Notes: generated from the sequence alone by a model not told the origin. A stretch of 64,000 bases of DNA from Mucilaginibacter paludis DSM 18603 (GCF_000166195.2 NZ_CM001403.1:2498432-2562431), one strand, 5' to 3'; positions 17,843-26,738 are shown, counted from the stretch's first letter. A program made the numbers and translations.

Positions 17843-18892
17843 ATGAAACCCATCCTGATCAAGCTTAGTTTTTTGCTGCTATTGATAGCGGCCTGCTCCA
17901 AAAGTAAAGATTCCTCATCCACGACCGATCCGGCGGACGATGACCTCGAAGGCCCAATTTCGAGGCCATCCTCAGGCTATGGCGCCGATGGCCCCTACCA
18001 GGTTGCCCAGGTAAGTTTCCCTAATACCGAATATCCGGGCACACAGATAACCATATTTTATCCCGCCGGTATTACATCTCCCAAGCCAACTATTTTTTAC
18101 TCGCACCCCTACGGCGGCGAGGATAAGGACTATAATATAGGCCTGTTTAATTTTATTGCCAAAAAAGGATACGTAGTGGTATTTGTACCCTATGCCACCA
18201 ACGATGTAAGCATCGATCATCGCTACACTACCTTATGGGCAGGCTTTACCAAAGCAGCTGCCGATTATCCACAAATTATCGATACCAAACAAGTGGGTTT
18301 TATGGGCCACTCCTTTGGCGGGGGCGCTTCCATAGGCTTAGCTTACAAGGCTTTTACCACTAACGGCTGGGGGCAAAACGGGCGCTTCCTGTTTACCATG
18401 GCGCCATGGTACAGCTACCAGATCACCCAGCAGCAGTTGCAAAGCTTTCCGTCAAACACCAAAATGATTACCCAGGTTTATGATGAGGACACCTATAATG
18501 ATCATCGCCTGGCTATCGACATTTATAAGAACATCAATATCGCCGATAGCGAAAAGGATTTTTATTACCTCAAAACATCTACCGTAGCAGGGTATACTTA
18601 TCATACCTACCACAACCTGCCCAATTCGCGCACTGCTTACGATGCTTACGACTATTACGGCATCTACCGATTACTGGATGCCCTGATAGATTATAGCTTC
18701 AATAATAATCAATCGGCAAAAAAAACAGCGCTGGGCAACGGCTCTGCCGGGCAGGTAACCATGCCAGGCTATAAGGGCGAGTTAATGGCACCGTTGGAAG
18801 TTACCGATAATCCGGTCCCTAAATACAGTCAAAGTAAATACCTGTTTCCATGCAGCAGCACCGATAACCCACGAATAGCCAATTGTAATTGA
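17843..18892 (+). CDS. Alpha/beta-hydrolase lipoprotein
   Basis: 349 residues. The N-terminus is a lipoprotein signal with lipobox LIAAC (Cys18), followed by a Ser/Asp-rich linker, so it should be anchored to the periplasmic side or outer membrane. The hydrolase fold begins near residue 50; the nucleophile elbow GHSFGG places Ser157. The oxyanion-loop region is IFYSHPYGGED. The layout resembles the dienelactone-hydrolase/PET-hydrolase-like branch of esterases, but the substrate cannot be read. The acid and histidine are probably in the last third (candidates around YDEDTYNDH and YHTYHN). The next gene, a beta-lactamase-family hydrolase, starts 27 nt downstream and is probably co-transcribed. 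Confidence 0.82.
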   Translation: MKPILIKLSFLLLLIAACSKSKDSSSTTDPADDDLEGPISRPSSGYGADGPYQVAQVSFPNTEYPGTQITIFYPAGITSPKPTIFYSHPYGGEDKDYNIGLFNFIAKKGYVVVFVPYATNDVSIDHRYTTLWAGFTKAAADYPQIIDTKQVGFMGHSFGGGASIGLAYKAFTTNGWGQNGRFLFTMAPWYSYQITQQQLQSFPSNTKMITQVYDEDTYNDHRLAIDIYKNINIADSEKDFYYLKTSTVAGYTYHTYHNLPNSRTAYDAYDYYGIYRLLDALIDYSFNNNQSAKKTALGNGSAGQVTMPGYKGELMAPLEVTDNPVPKYSQSKYLFPCSSTDNPRIANCN

Positions 18893-18919
18893 TATTTTAG
18901 TGTAACAATCCGTACCCTG

Positions 18920-19990
18920 ATGAAAAAGATTATTCCATTTCTGTTGCTGTTTACGGTATGTATGGCGCAAGCCGGCCATGCCCAACCATCTTTCGCCAAA
19001 TTAGATAGCTGGCTGGCCAGCCATGTCAGTGATATGGGTGGCCGGGATATGCTGCTTATATATAAGGATGGTAAAATAGTGTACAGCCATGCCGTAAACG
19101 ATATGAGCCTCAAACAAAAAATGCTTAATAAGCTAATTGCCCAAAGGCAAGGCAAAACCGCCGACCTGGGCGACTATACTGCAAATACCCGCCAGCAGAT
19201 AGCCAGTTGCAGCAAATGGCTCAGCGCGGCATTGGTTATGACCTTTGTAGACGAAGGTAAATTGAAGCTGACCGACACCGTTGGCCGGTTTTTGCCAATC
19301 CTCTCAAAAAGAGGAAAGGGTGGTATCACCATTGCCGAATGCCTGTCGCACTTAACAGGTATCCTGTCCCCCGATTTGAAAGAAAACCTGCAGGACATGG
19401 CCCAGGCCAACAATATGGACGAAGCTATAGCCAAAATTGCCAGCTACCCCATGGAAGGCCAGTCCGGCAAAGTTTTCCGTTACAGCAATTTGGGTTTGCA
19501 GATTGCCGGTGCCGTGATTGAAAAAATAAGCGGCCAAAGTTTTGAAACCTTATTTGCCCGGCGAATTGCCGAACCGCTCGGAATGACCAGCACTGATTTT
19601 GGCAAGCACAAAGTAGCCTTACCCGCCGGAGGTGCAACCAGCACGCCTAACGATTATATCAATTTCCTGGTGATGATTTTAAACAAGGGCACCTTTAATG
19701 GCAAACGCATACTCTCTGAAAGCAGCATCGCCCAAATGCAGGTTAACAGAATAACCGCCGAAGTTAAAGTTGCCTATTCGCCAGCGGAAGCAGGCAATCC
19801 GAGCTATGGCTTTGGCGAATGGATTATGGGCAACGGCACGGTGAGTAGCCCGGGCCTGTTTGGCAGTTTCCCTTGGGTTGATAATAAGGAAAAGTACTGT
19901 GCGTTCCTGATGGCCTTTTACCTGAAACCTGATGGCAGACAGGCAAGGTATGCTGAACTGAAAAAATTGGTAGCGGAGGCGGTGAAGTGA
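18920..19990 (+). CDS. Serine hydrolase, beta-lactamase (class C)/esterase family
   Basis: 356 residues with a signal peptide (about 1-21, cut after GHAQ). The class C-type motifs are present: SCSK (Ser96-Lys99, the SxxK nucleophile box) and YSN in the segment FRYSNLGLQIAG. The third HxG/KTG box is replaced by the more variable SPGLFGSFPW segment, as in many non-lactamase members such as esterases and D-aminopeptidases. It is therefore predicted to be a periplasmic esterase or peptidase rather than a drug-degrading enzyme; the substrate is unknown. It lies in a probable two-gene unit with the hydrolase lipoprotein upstream. Confidence 0.85.
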   Translation: MKKIIPFLLLFTVCMAQAGHAQPSFAKLDSWLASHVSDMGGRDMLLIYKDGKIVYSHAVNDMSLKQKMLNKLIAQRQGKTADLGDYTANTRQQIASCSKWLSAALVMTFVDEGKLKLTDTVGRFLPILSKRGKGGITIAECLSHLTGILSPDLKENLQDMAQANNMDEAIAKIASYPMEGQSGKVFRYSNLGLQIAGAVIEKISGQSFETLFARRIAEPLGMTSTDFGKHKVALPAGGATSTPNDYINFLVMILNKGTFNGKRILSESSIAQMQVNRITAEVKVAYSPAEAGNPSYGFGEWIMGNGTVSSPGLFGSFPWVDNKEKYCAFLMAFYLKPDGRQARYAELKKLVAEAVK

Positions 19991-20049
19991 GATTTTAAGC
20001 ATTTTGCTGTTTAAATGGATTATCAGCTCAACTTAAATTTATGCCTTTA

Positions 20050-20616
20050 TCAAAAATGGCAATCAGCCGATGGCTTTAACCCCTGTTTATCTTTAGTTAA
20101 AGTTGGTACACCCTTAGGGAAGGTAATGATCCAGATGCTGTCGAAATCACTATCGGGCCACCGTAGGTTTTTATCGTCCACACCCAACGACCGCACAATA
20201 GAGGCGATTGCCTTATGTTCCCATACCATCAGTATGGTTCCTTTTTTTGCTTTAAAGTCGGCAGCTACCTGTACCGAATCCCTTTCCTGGTGTACGGTAT
20301 TTACCGTAAGGTTATATTTAGCCGCCAGAGGGAGCACGGTTTGGAACATCCGCGCGTGTTGGGTTGACTCGCCCAAACCCAGTTCAGGTACGTATACATA
20401 ATCAGGGATTCCAAATTTAGCATAAATTACAGCGGGTAGCTGCATAGCACGGTTCAAACCCTGGCAATTCAGGTTATCACCTTGGGGTGGTTTTTCGCCG
20501 TGGCGAATAATTACTATCTTAAGCTTTTCCAATTTGTGGGCAGATTGCGTGAAACCCGGATCCGGATGCATAAACAAAACAATAAGTGAAATGATAACGA
20601 CTACGGCTCTTTTCAT
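20050..20616 (-). CDS. Histidine phosphatase family protein (exported)
   Basis: 188 residues with an N-terminal signal sequence (about 1-24). The catalytic RHGEKPP motif (about residues 38-44) is the phospho-acceptor loop of the phosphoglycerate mutase-like superfamily, and the second histidine is in WEHKAIASIV. At under 190 residues it is a short member without a cap domain, probably a periplasmic phosphatase. The substrate is unknown. It is convergent with the serine hydrolase (59-nt gap) and stands alone on the minus strand. Confidence 0.85.
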   Translation of the reverse strand: MKRAVVVIISLIVLFMHPDPGFTQSAHKLEKLKIVIIRHGEKPPQGDNLNCQGLNRAMQLPAVIYAKFGIPDYVYVPELGLGESTQHARMFQTVLPLAAKYNLTVNTVHQERDSVQVAADFKAKKGTILMVWEHKAIASIVRSLGVDDKNLRWPDSDFDSIWIITFPKGVPTLTKDKQGLKPSADCHF

Positions 20617-20730
20617 TGGTACGAAGATAAGGCAAGGTTAACAGACACGAATATAAGCCAACTATTACAACATTTGGCTAAGGAGGCGTACTATTACAGT
20701 AAGAGAAGCAAAAGAAAGTTTTAAGGATAC

Positions 20731-21117
20731 TTAAGCTGCGGCTAAATGGGCTTCGACCTTATCAAGCAAGCTGCTGATATCAAAAGGTTTTTCCAAGAAA
20801 TCATCAGGGCCGTTTTTTAGGTGCAAACAATCGCCCAGGTTATGTGTAGCCGAAATCAGTATCACCGGGATTTTTCCTGCCCCTTCTTGCTCCTGCTTTT
20901 GTTTAATGTTCTGGCATATTTCGCGGCCATCCAGGTTGGCAAGCATCACATCTAATAAAATCAAATCCGGGTGATATCGCCGGATATTTTCAAATATTTC
21001 GTCGCCCCTCGAAAAGGTATTCACCTCGTATCCGTTATACTCTAATATATCTCTAATGGCGCTTAAAATGGCCAAGTCATCGTCCAGCACTAATATCCTC
21101 TTGCACATATCTTTCAT
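20731..21117 (-). CDS. Single-domain response regulator
   Basis: About 128 residues consisting of one receiver domain and no output domain. The phosphorylation site is in LILLDVML, the acidic pair in VLDDD near the N-terminus, the Thr/Ser switch in LISATHN and the conserved lysine in FLEKPFD. The start is uncertain: the reading frame extends to a GTG at 21180, but the domain normally begins a few residues before ILVLDDD, so the ATG ending at 21117 or 21108 is preferred. No kinase gene is adjacent; it probably receives phosphate from a kinase encoded elsewhere or acts by protein contact. Confidence 0.85.
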   Translation of the reverse strand: MKDMCKRILVLDDDLAILSAIRDILEYNGYEVNTFSRGDEIFENIRRYHPDLILLDVMLANLDGREICQNIKQKQEQEGAGKIPVILISATHNLGDCLHLKNGPDDFLEKPFDISSLLDKVEAHLAAA

Positions 21118-21222
21118 TTCATTATTATTAACAAGCATAGCAGGCAATATTTGTGCCACGATACCAACAGGCTCATTCACTACTGATTAAAATATTTTAA
21201 AGGCGATAAACGTTTTATGCAT

Positions 21223-21230
21223 TACCTTTG
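21223..21230 (+). promoter_or_regulatory. Candidate -7 element for the Spy-like gene
   Basis: TACCTTTG matches TAnnTTTG exactly, 21 nt before the ATG at 21252. The upstream -33 box is not clear, so only the -7 half is supported. Confidence 0.5.
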
Positions 21231-21251
21231 GTTTTACATTAATGGCATTGC

Positions 21252-21764
21252 ATGACTAAATATTTACTATCAGCCTTTTTATTTTTTAATGCTGCGGCAG
21301 GTTTAGCACAAGCCACCGCAGACACCGCAAAAAACATAGGTAAATCGCCTTTAAAGGCCTTAACTGATGAACAATACAAGGCCTATACCGACGGAGTTGA
21401 TATCAACGGACTGGCGCTGGTAGCCCAGGCCAACCATTACCCGGATCCGGGAAAAACACTGTTGTTAAAAAAAAATCTCGGCCTAAGCGCCGCGCAGGTA
21501 ACTCAAATCAGCAATATCAACACAGAACTACAACGTAAGATGAAGGAAATGGGCGCCTTTATGATCAAAAACGAAAAAGCGCTGGATGCCCTTTTTAAAT
21601 CGAAAAAACTGGACGACGGCACACTTATATTTTATACCAACCGCTACGGTTTGTACCAGGGCGAGCTGCGGAACGCTATTTTGCAGGCTTATGTTAAAGT
21701 ACAAGCTATTTTAGATGCAACCCAGCGTAAAAAGTACGAGCAACTACAGAAAATTGAGCATTAA
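21252..21764 (+). CDS. Exported Spy/CpxP-like helical protein
   Basis: 170 residues with a signal peptide (about 1-19, ending GLAQA). The mature part is helical. It contains LKKNLGLSAAQVTQISNINT and ends with ILDATQRKKYEQLQ, a repeated arrangement that recalls the LTxxQ motif proteins (Spy, CpxP) of the periplasm, which act as chaperones or metal-responsive regulators. Identity is by pattern only and the match is distant. It precedes accA by 37 nt, but accA has its own -7 element, so co-transcription is uncertain. Confidence 0.72.
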   Translation: MTKYLLSAFLFFNAAAGLAQATADTAKNIGKSPLKALTDEQYKAYTDGVDINGLALVAQANHYPDPGKTLLLKKNLGLSAAQVTQISNINTELQRKMKEMGAFMIKNEKALDALFKSKKLDDGTLIFYTNRYGLYQGELRNAILQAYVKVQAILDATQRKKYEQLQKIEH

Positions 21765-21786
21765 TTAATATACCGTTTGAATTATT

Positions 21787-21794
21787 TACTTTTG
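21787..21794 (+). promoter_or_regulatory. Candidate -7 element for accA
   Basis: TACTTTTG matches TAnnTTTG exactly and ends 7 nt before the first accA ATG (21802). If used, the transcript would be nearly leaderless, or translation would begin at the second ATG (21811). No TTTG box lies at 19-nt spacing. Confidence 0.45.
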
Positions 21795-21801
21795 CCCCTT
21801 A

Positions 21802-22767
21802 ATGAGCGCAATGAAGATTACATTTGATTTTGAAAAACCGTTAGCCGATTTGCAACTGCAAATGGAAAAGGTGAAACAGGTTGAAGAGAAGACCAAGGTT
21901 GACATGTCGGCAACGTTAGCCGAGCTTGACGAAAAATTTGAAACCACCAAAAAAGAAATATTCACCAATTTAACCGGCTGGCAGCGGGTACAGATCTCGC
22001 GTCATCCGGAACGCCCCTATACCTTACAGTACTTGGAGCTGATGTGCGACGACTTTATAGAAATGTTTGGCGACCGCACCGTAGGCGACGACAAAGCCAT
22101 TGTAGGGGGCTTTGGATCGTTAAACGGACAAACTGTAATGTTTATTGGCCATCAAAAAGGCATCAATACCAAAATGAGGCAGTACCGCAATTTTGGTATG
22201 GCCAACCCCGAAGGTTATCGCAAGGCGTTAAGGCTGATGCGCATAGCCGAAAAATTTAACAAACCTGTTGTTACGCTGATTGATACCCCGGGTGCTTTTC
22301 CGGGCCTGGAGGCTGAAGAGCGTGGCCAGGGCGAGGCTATTGCCCGCAATTTGCTGGAAATGTCGGTATTAAAAGTACCGGTAATTTGTGTGATCATCGG
22401 CGAAGGAGCCTCTGGCGGTGCGTTGGGCATAGGTATCGGCGATCGGGTGCTGATGCTCGAAAACTCATGGTACTCCGTTATATCCCCGGAAAACTGTTCA
22501 ACCATTTTGTGGAAAACCTGGGAAAATAAAGAAAAAGCTGCCGAAGTGTTAAAGTTAACATCGGTTGATATGTTAAAAAATAAGCTGATAGACGGTGTTA
22601 TTAAAGAACCCCTTGGCGGCGCACATCAGGACCCGGTGGCTATGGCTGCAACGCTTAAAAAACAGTTACTCAAGGACCTGAAAATGTTGAAGGAAAAAAA
22701 CACCGACGACCTGGTTGCAGAGCGTATAGAGAAGTTTTGTTCGATGGGCGTTGTAATTGATGCTTAA
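21802..22767 (+). CDS. accA: Acetyl-CoA carboxylase carboxyltransferase subunit alpha
   Basis: 321 residues, full length. With AccD it transfers carboxyl from biotin to acetyl-CoA, making malonyl-CoA for fatty-acid synthesis. Typical segments are [13 protein letters not shown] at the start, [33 protein letters not shown] and the oxyanion/CoA-binding [19 protein letters not shown], then [17 protein letters not shown]. Two start codons are possible (21802 and 21811); the second gives [10 protein letters not shown], the more common family start, and fits better with the -7 element at 21787. accD is not in the window. Confidence 0.96.
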   Translation: MSAMKITFDFEKPLADLQLQMEKVKQVEEKTKVDMSATLAELDEKFETTKKEIFTNLTGWQRVQISRHPERPYTLQYLELMCDDFIEMFGDRTVGDDKAIVGGFGSLNGQTVMFIGHQKGINTKMRQYRNFGMANPEGYRKALRLMRIAEKFNKPVVTLIDTPGAFPGLEAEERGQGEAIARNLLEMSVLKVPVICVIIGEGASGGALGIGIGDRVLMLENSWYSVISPENCSTILWKTWENKEKAAEVLKLTSVDMLKNKLIDGVIKEPLGGAHQDPVAMAATLKKQLLKDLKMLKEKNTDDLVAERIEKFCSMGVVIDA

Positions 22768-22791
22768 GTTAAAAATTTTTGAAAAAATCCT

Positions 22792-22821
22792 TTTGACTTT
22801 TAAAATATCATCCTATATTTG
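22792..22821 (+). promoter_or_regulatory. Predicted promoter of tRNA-Gln
   Basis: TTTG (22792-22795) and TATATTTG (22814-22821) are separated by 18 nt, close to the Bacteroidota consensus. A 5-bp hairpin ATTCC/GGAAT (22823-22837) follows at the predicted 5' end, 21 nt before the mature tRNA. Confidence 0.75.
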
Positions 22822-22858
22822 CATTCCATTTCGGAATCGACAAGAAACTGAAGGAGAT

Positions 22859-22929
22859 TGCCTGATAGTATAATGGTAGTACGACGGTTTTTGGTACCGT
22901 TTGTCTAGGTTCGAATCCTGGTCGGGCAA
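22859..22929 (+). tRNA. tRNA-Gln (anticodon TTG)
   Basis: 71 nt cloverleaf. The acceptor arm TGCCTGA (22859-22865) pairs with TCGGGCA (22922-22928) with one G-T pair; the discriminator is A. The anticodon stem ACGGT/ACCGT encloses loop TTTTGGT with anticodon TTG, reading CAA. The T arm contains GGTTCGAATCC. The CCA end is not encoded. It has its own promoter and lies between accA and prs. Confidence 0.96.
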
Positions 22930-23031
22930 CAAAAAAATCAAGTAAACCCGGATCTAAACGTCCGGGTTCTTAATTTAAAAAAGAAGTATCAAAATCCCGA
23001 AATCGTTATTTCGACATACGCCACCTGAATC

Positions 23032-23976
23032 ATGCCCCTCCAATTTAATCCCGTTAAATTATTCTCAGGCTCAGCAACCCAAGCACTCTCTGATAAAATT
23101 GCAGAAGCTTACGGCAAAGAACTGGGAGATGTAATTGTATCCAGGTTTAGCGATGGGGAGTTTCAGCCGTCATTTAACGAGTCGGTACGGGGATGCGATG
23201 TATTTTTAATACAAAGCACCAACCAGCCTACTGATAACCTGATGGAGCTGTTAATGCTGATTGATGCCGCACGCAGGGCATCGGCACATTATGTTACGGC
23301 GGTGATACCTTACTTTGGTTTGGCCCGGCAAGACAGGAAAGATAAACCGCGTGTAGCTATAGGCTCCAAACTGGTAGCTAATTTACTGGTGGCCGCGGGT
23401 ATTAACCGGATTATGACCATGGACCTGCACGCCGCGCAGATACAGGGTTTCTTTGACATACCGGTTGACCATTTGGATGCTTCGGTAATATTTGTGCCCT
23501 ATATTAAAAGCCTCGGGCTGGGCAATTTAACGATAGCCTCGCCAGATATGGGCGGATCATACAGGGCACGTACCTTCGCCAAGTTTTTTAATGCCGAAGT
23601 GGTAATTTGCGATAAACGCCGTAAACGTGCCAACGAAATTGAATCGATGACGGTAATAGGTGATGTAACCGGTCAGGATATTGTTTTGATAGATGATATC
23701 TGCGATACGGCGGGTACATTGGCTAAAGCGGCCGGCTTAATTATGGAGCGTGGCGCAAAGAGTGTAAGAGCGGTTTGTACGCATCCGGTATTATCGGGTA
23801 ACGCTTACGAAACCATCGAGAACTCGGCCTTGACTGAATTAATTGTAACAGATACGATCCAGTTAAAGCAACCAAGCCCTAAAATAAGGGTGCTATCAAC
23901 CTCCGAATTGTTTGCCAAGGCTATTGCCAACGTGAACGAACATGGCTCAATCAGCCAGTTGTTTAAGGTGGATTGA
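23032..23976 (+). CDS. prs: Ribose-phosphate pyrophosphokinase
   Basis: 314 residues, class I PRPP synthetase, making PRPP from ribose 5-phosphate and ATP for nucleotide, His and Trp synthesis. It shows the N-terminal FSDGEFQPSFNESVRG region, the ATP-binding PYFGLARQDRKDKPR loop, TMDLHAAQIQGFFDIPVDH, and the PRPP-binding motif VLIDDICDTAGT. Length and start are those of the family. It is separated from rplY by a repeat-filled spacer. Confidence 0.97.
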   Translation: MPLQFNPVKLFSGSATQALSDKIAEAYGKELGDVIVSRFSDGEFQPSFNESVRGCDVFLIQSTNQPTDNLMELLMLIDAARRASAHYVTAVIPYFGLARQDRKDKPRVAIGSKLVANLLVAAGINRIMTMDLHAAQIQGFFDIPVDHLDASVIFVPYIKSLGLGNLTIASPDMGGSYRARTFAKFFNAEVVICDKRRKRANEIESMTVIGDVTGQDIVLIDDICDTAGTLAKAAGLIMERGAKSVRAVCTHPVLSGNAYETIENSALTELIVTDTIQLKQPSPKIRVLSTSELFAKAIANVNEHGSISQLFKVD

Positions 23977-23984
23977 GGAGTGAG

Positions 23985-24168
23985 TCCATGGTCCATGGTC
24001 GATAGACCATAGACAGGAAGGATTAGAGGGTTTGTGGTTGATAGACCATAAACTAAAGTTAAGAGATGTACTATGGACTATGGTCCATTGACTATCGACT
24101 AACAAAATAACAAAATGAATTAACAGATGTTACTATGGACTATCGTCTATTGACCATCGACTAATAAA
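23985..24168. repeat. Palindromic ATGGTCCATAG-type repeats between prs and rplY
   Basis: The whole 200-nt spacer is built from variants of CTATGGTCTATGG and its complement, with words such as TCCATGGTCCATGG and GATAGACCATAGAC. Two direct repeats of about 42 nt (24064-24105 and 24126-24168) differ at a few positions. The units are self-complementary and can form many alternative hairpins upstream of rplY. Confidence 0.8.
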
Positions 24169-24183
24169 TATAAATTAAATACA

Positions 24184-24768
24184 ATGAAATCAATTACTAT
24201 TAGCGGTTCTCCAAGAGAGAGCGTAGGGAAAAGAGACGCCAAGTTACTGCGTTACGAAGGCAAGGTGCCTGCAGTGCTTTATGGTGGGGCAACACAAACC
24301 CACTTAGCGGTGTCCGTAACTGATTTGAAAGCAGTTGTTTACACACCTGTTGTTCATTTCATCAACCTTGAAGTAGCAGGCAAAACTGCTCAGGCCATTA
24401 TTAAAGACATTCAATTCCACCCGTTAACCGAGGAAATTATCCACGTTGACTTTTTGGAACTTGATGCTGCAAAACCGGTAACTATCGAAATTCCGATCCG
24501 TTTAACCGGTACTTCCCCAGGTGTTAAAACCGGTGGTAAATTAGTTCAAAAATTAAGGAAGCTGCGTATCAAAGCTTTACCAGGCGACCATATCGATAAC
24601 ATCGATGTGAGCATTGCAACTTTAGAAGTAGGTAAATCAGTACGTGTAAGCGACTTAAAATTAGAGAAACTGATTATCACCAACGCTATCGAAGATACTA
24701 TCGTTTCTGTAACTACCTCACGTGCATTACGTCAGGCAGAGCAAGAAGCTGCATCCGGTAAAAAATAA
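24184..24768 (+). CDS. rplY: 50S ribosomal protein L25 (long, CTC-type)
   Basis: 194 residues, the two-domain bL25 form. Residues 1-95 hold the 5S rRNA-binding domain (SGSPRESVGKRDAKLLRYEG, PAVLYGG); residues 96-180 hold the beta-barrel TL5/CTC domain (VTIEIPIRLTGTSPGVKTGG). It is often linked to prs or pth in bacteria, and prs is upstream here. A strong terminator follows 16-50 nt after the stop. Confidence 0.95.
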   Translation: MKSITISGSPRESVGKRDAKLLRYEGKVPAVLYGGATQTHLAVSVTDLKAVVYTPVVHFINLEVAGKTAQAIIKDIQFHPLTEEIIHVDFLELDAAKPVTIEIPIRLTGTSPGVKTGGKLVQKLRKLRIKALPGDHIDNIDVSIATLEVGKSVRVSDLKLEKLIITNAIEDTIVSVTTSRALRQAEQEAASGKK

Positions 24769-24782
24769 TCAGGATTCTGCTA

Positions 24783-25187
24783 CTACAAAAAAAGGCTTCC
24801 CGGTTTCGGGGAGCCTTTTTTATTGATATAGTTCAACCTGAACTGTATCATCAGTGCAATTAACCATACGGCTATAAACGGTATCAATAGCAATAAGGCC
24901 GGAATAAAATAGAGTACGAAAAACAGCACAAATAAAAATGGCGCCATAATTAAAACGGATGTAAAATAAGGCTTTCGTGTTAAAAACGGCAAACTAACTA
25001 CAAAACCGTGCGATACCAGCAAGCCCAGCCAGCATATAGCCGAGAACGAAGCCATTGAATTGGCTTTGATGTTAGTAAAAGCACCGGGAAACTCAATCGA
25101 GTGCAATGATATATATCCCCAAAGGTCAGGCACATCTACACCTGGCCATATCGATAATAAGATCATCAAAACAACTGCTATTTTCAT
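24783..25187 (-). CDS. Hypothetical small integral membrane protein
   Basis: 134 residues with about four hydrophobic segments (roughly 1-18, 45-65, 75-95, 96-115) and a short basic C-terminal tail; I do not recognise a family. It lies downstream of a Crp-like regulator gene on the same strand (94-nt gap). Its last codons and stop are inside the terminator that ends rplY (24784-24822), so the hairpin serves both strands while encoding its C-terminus. This supports a real but tightly packed gene end; function is unknown. Confidence 0.65.
   Translation of the reverse strand: MKIAVVLMILLSIWPGVDVPDLWGYISLHSIEFPGAFTNIKANSMASFSAICWLGLLVSHGFVVSLPFLTRKPYFTSVLIMAPFLFVLFFVLYFIPALLLLIPFIAVWLIALMIQFRLNYINKKGSPKPGSLFL
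24784..24822. terminator. Bidirectional terminator shared by rplY and the convergent gene
   Basis: Stem GGCTTCCCG (24794-24802) pairs with CGGGGAGCC (24807-24815) with one G-T pair, loop of 4 nt, flanked by A7 on the left and T6 on the right, so it works in both directions. It overlaps the 3' end of the convergent membrane-protein gene. Confidence 0.88.
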
Positions 25188-25281
25188 TGTTACCTGCCAT
25201 TATACCCAGGGTAAAATCACCTTGGTTTACTGGTAAAATTACGACTATAGGCATTTGTAAATTTTGACTTATATCAAAATA

Positions 25282-25851
25282 TCATTTTTTCGCTCTTATC
25301 CTGCTTAACGTTTCCTGGCTTATCCCCAGGTGCGACGCGATTTGCCGCAATGAGGCCTTTTGAATCACATCGGGATACGTTTTGATTAAGGATTGATAAC
25401 GCTCCTGGGCAGATAAGGTGCGCAACGCGATGGCTCGTGCCTCACTTTTGATATAATATTGTTCTGTAATTATCCTCCCTATCAAATTAAACTCCGGAAA
25501 ATTCTGGTAAAGGGTTTGCATTTGTTGCCAGGTGATGGAGAGCAATACACTCTCTTCTAAAATTTCAATACTTTCTGTGGCCGGCTGTTGGGTAAAAAAA
25601 CTATAAACAGAAATCATCATATCTCCGGGTCCCATAAACCAGGTGGTATACTCTTTATCTTCATTTAAATAAAAGGCCCGTGCAAAACCTTTTTGTATAA
25701 AATAGATTCGCCGGTTAACCTGCCCTATTTTTAATAGCAATTGTTTTTTACCTGGCTTATCTTCTCTCAGCATCTCAACAATACTTTGTTGTAAAGCGGC
25801 CGATAATGGTGCTATACCATTCAAAGTTTGTATTAATGCCGCCGTTTCCAA
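25282..25851 (-). CDS. Crp/Fnr-family transcriptional regulator
   Basis: 189 residues. Residues about 25-115 form the cyclic-nucleotide-binding-like fold (IYFIQKGFARAFYLNEDKEY, then WFMGPGDMMISV). Residues about 145-189 form a shortened winged helix with SLRQIASHLGISQETLSRIR as the recognition helix. No Fnr-type cysteines are seen. The start is a TTG (25849-25851), chosen because it gives the family-like N-terminus; a downstream start would truncate the domain. Such short members are common in Bacteroidota and usually act as single-gene regulators. The ligand is unknown; the adjacent membrane-protein gene or the divergent gene at 25995 may be targets. Confidence 0.88.
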   Translation of the reverse strand: METAALIQTLNGIAPLSAALQQSIVEMLREDKPGKKQLLLKIGQVNRRIYFIQKGFARAFYLNEDKEYTTWFMGPGDMMISVYSFFTQQPATESIEILEESVLLSITWQQMQTLYQNFPEFNLIGRIITEQYYIKSEARAIALRTLSAQERYQSLIKTYPDVIQKASLRQIASHLGISQETLSRIRAKK

Positions 25852-25994
25852 AATAGTAAAAGTTTAATAACGATGGGCCTTATAATAGGCATTTTAACTT
25901 GACACAATGGCGATTTTAACACTTTATAAATATGCACTATTAAAACTTTAACCCATAAAAAAAGTTTAATATTGCACACAGCTATCCCCACCAA

Positions 25995-26675
25995 ATGAAA
26001 ATACGCTCCATTTTAACAGCCGCATTCGTTATTACGTCCTTAGCAGCAAACGCCCAAACTATTTTGAGCGGTATAGTTACCGAAAGCGGTAAAAACACCA
26101 AGCTCGAAAATGTTTTTATTAAAGATACCGGCAGCAAACAGGTAGCCCTTACCGATAAGTCGGGTAGCTTTGATATCCGTACTGCCGTTAATCACACCCT
26201 CATCTTCTCCTCACCCGGGTATATTTCTGATACATTATATGTGATCGATATGAAACCCAAACGTGTAGAGTTAAAGTTGCGCGGTATCAGTTTAAATACG
26301 GTTGATATATCCAGTAACGCAGCACCATTTAACCCCGAGGCTGAATATCCTGAGATTTACGAGAAAAGCAAATTCGCCCTCTCCCCTTCCCGCATCTTCG
26401 GTAAAGAATCCCGCGATGCACGTCGCCTAAAACACTATTTTAAAACCGAACAGGAGCAAAGGCAGATTGACGCCGTTTTTACCAAAGCGTTGGTGAGCAG
26501 CATTGTACCGCTAAAAGGCGTCGATCTGGATAACTTCATGATGATGTATCGCCCAACATTGGCATTTGCCAAAAACAGCTCTCAACAAACATTAACAGTT
26601 TATATCAATGATTCGTACCGCAAATTTAAGGCCCTGCCGCCCGAAAAACGCAGTTTGCCGAGATTAAACGATTAA
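25995..26675 (+). CDS. Exported protein with carboxypeptidase-like regulatory domain
   Basis: 226 residues with a signal peptide (about 1-20, ending ANAQT). Residues about 22-100 match the CarboxypepD_reg-like beta-sandwich found at the start of SusC proteins (ILSGIVTESGKNTKLENVFI, then ALTDKSGSFDI and LIFSSPGYISDTL). The rest (about 100-226) is charged and helical with no recognised domain. Stand-alone proteins of this type are common in Bacteroidota, with unclear function, probably envelope-associated. It is transcribed divergently from the Crp-like regulator. Confidence 0.82.
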   Translation: MKIRSILTAAFVITSLAANAQTILSGIVTESGKNTKLENVFIKDTGSKQVALTDKSGSFDIRTAVNHTLIFSSPGYISDTLYVIDMKPKRVELKLRGISLNTVDISSNAAPFNPEAEYPEIYEKSKFALSPSRIFGKESRDARRLKHYFKTEQEQRQIDAVFTKALVSSIVPLKGVDLDNFMMMYRPTLAFAKNSSQQTLTVYINDSYRKFKALPPEKRSLPRLND

Positions 26676-26738
26676 AAGGAAAAAGCAGGAGGCAAGAGAT
26701 GAGAAGTAAGTTGGCTTAACAAATACAATAAGTCGGCT

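Noticed and set aside
18920..19990. Calling this gene a drug-inactivating beta-lactamase
   Set aside because: SxxK and YxN are present, but the third box is unlike true class C enzymes, and most family members of this type are esterases or peptidases.
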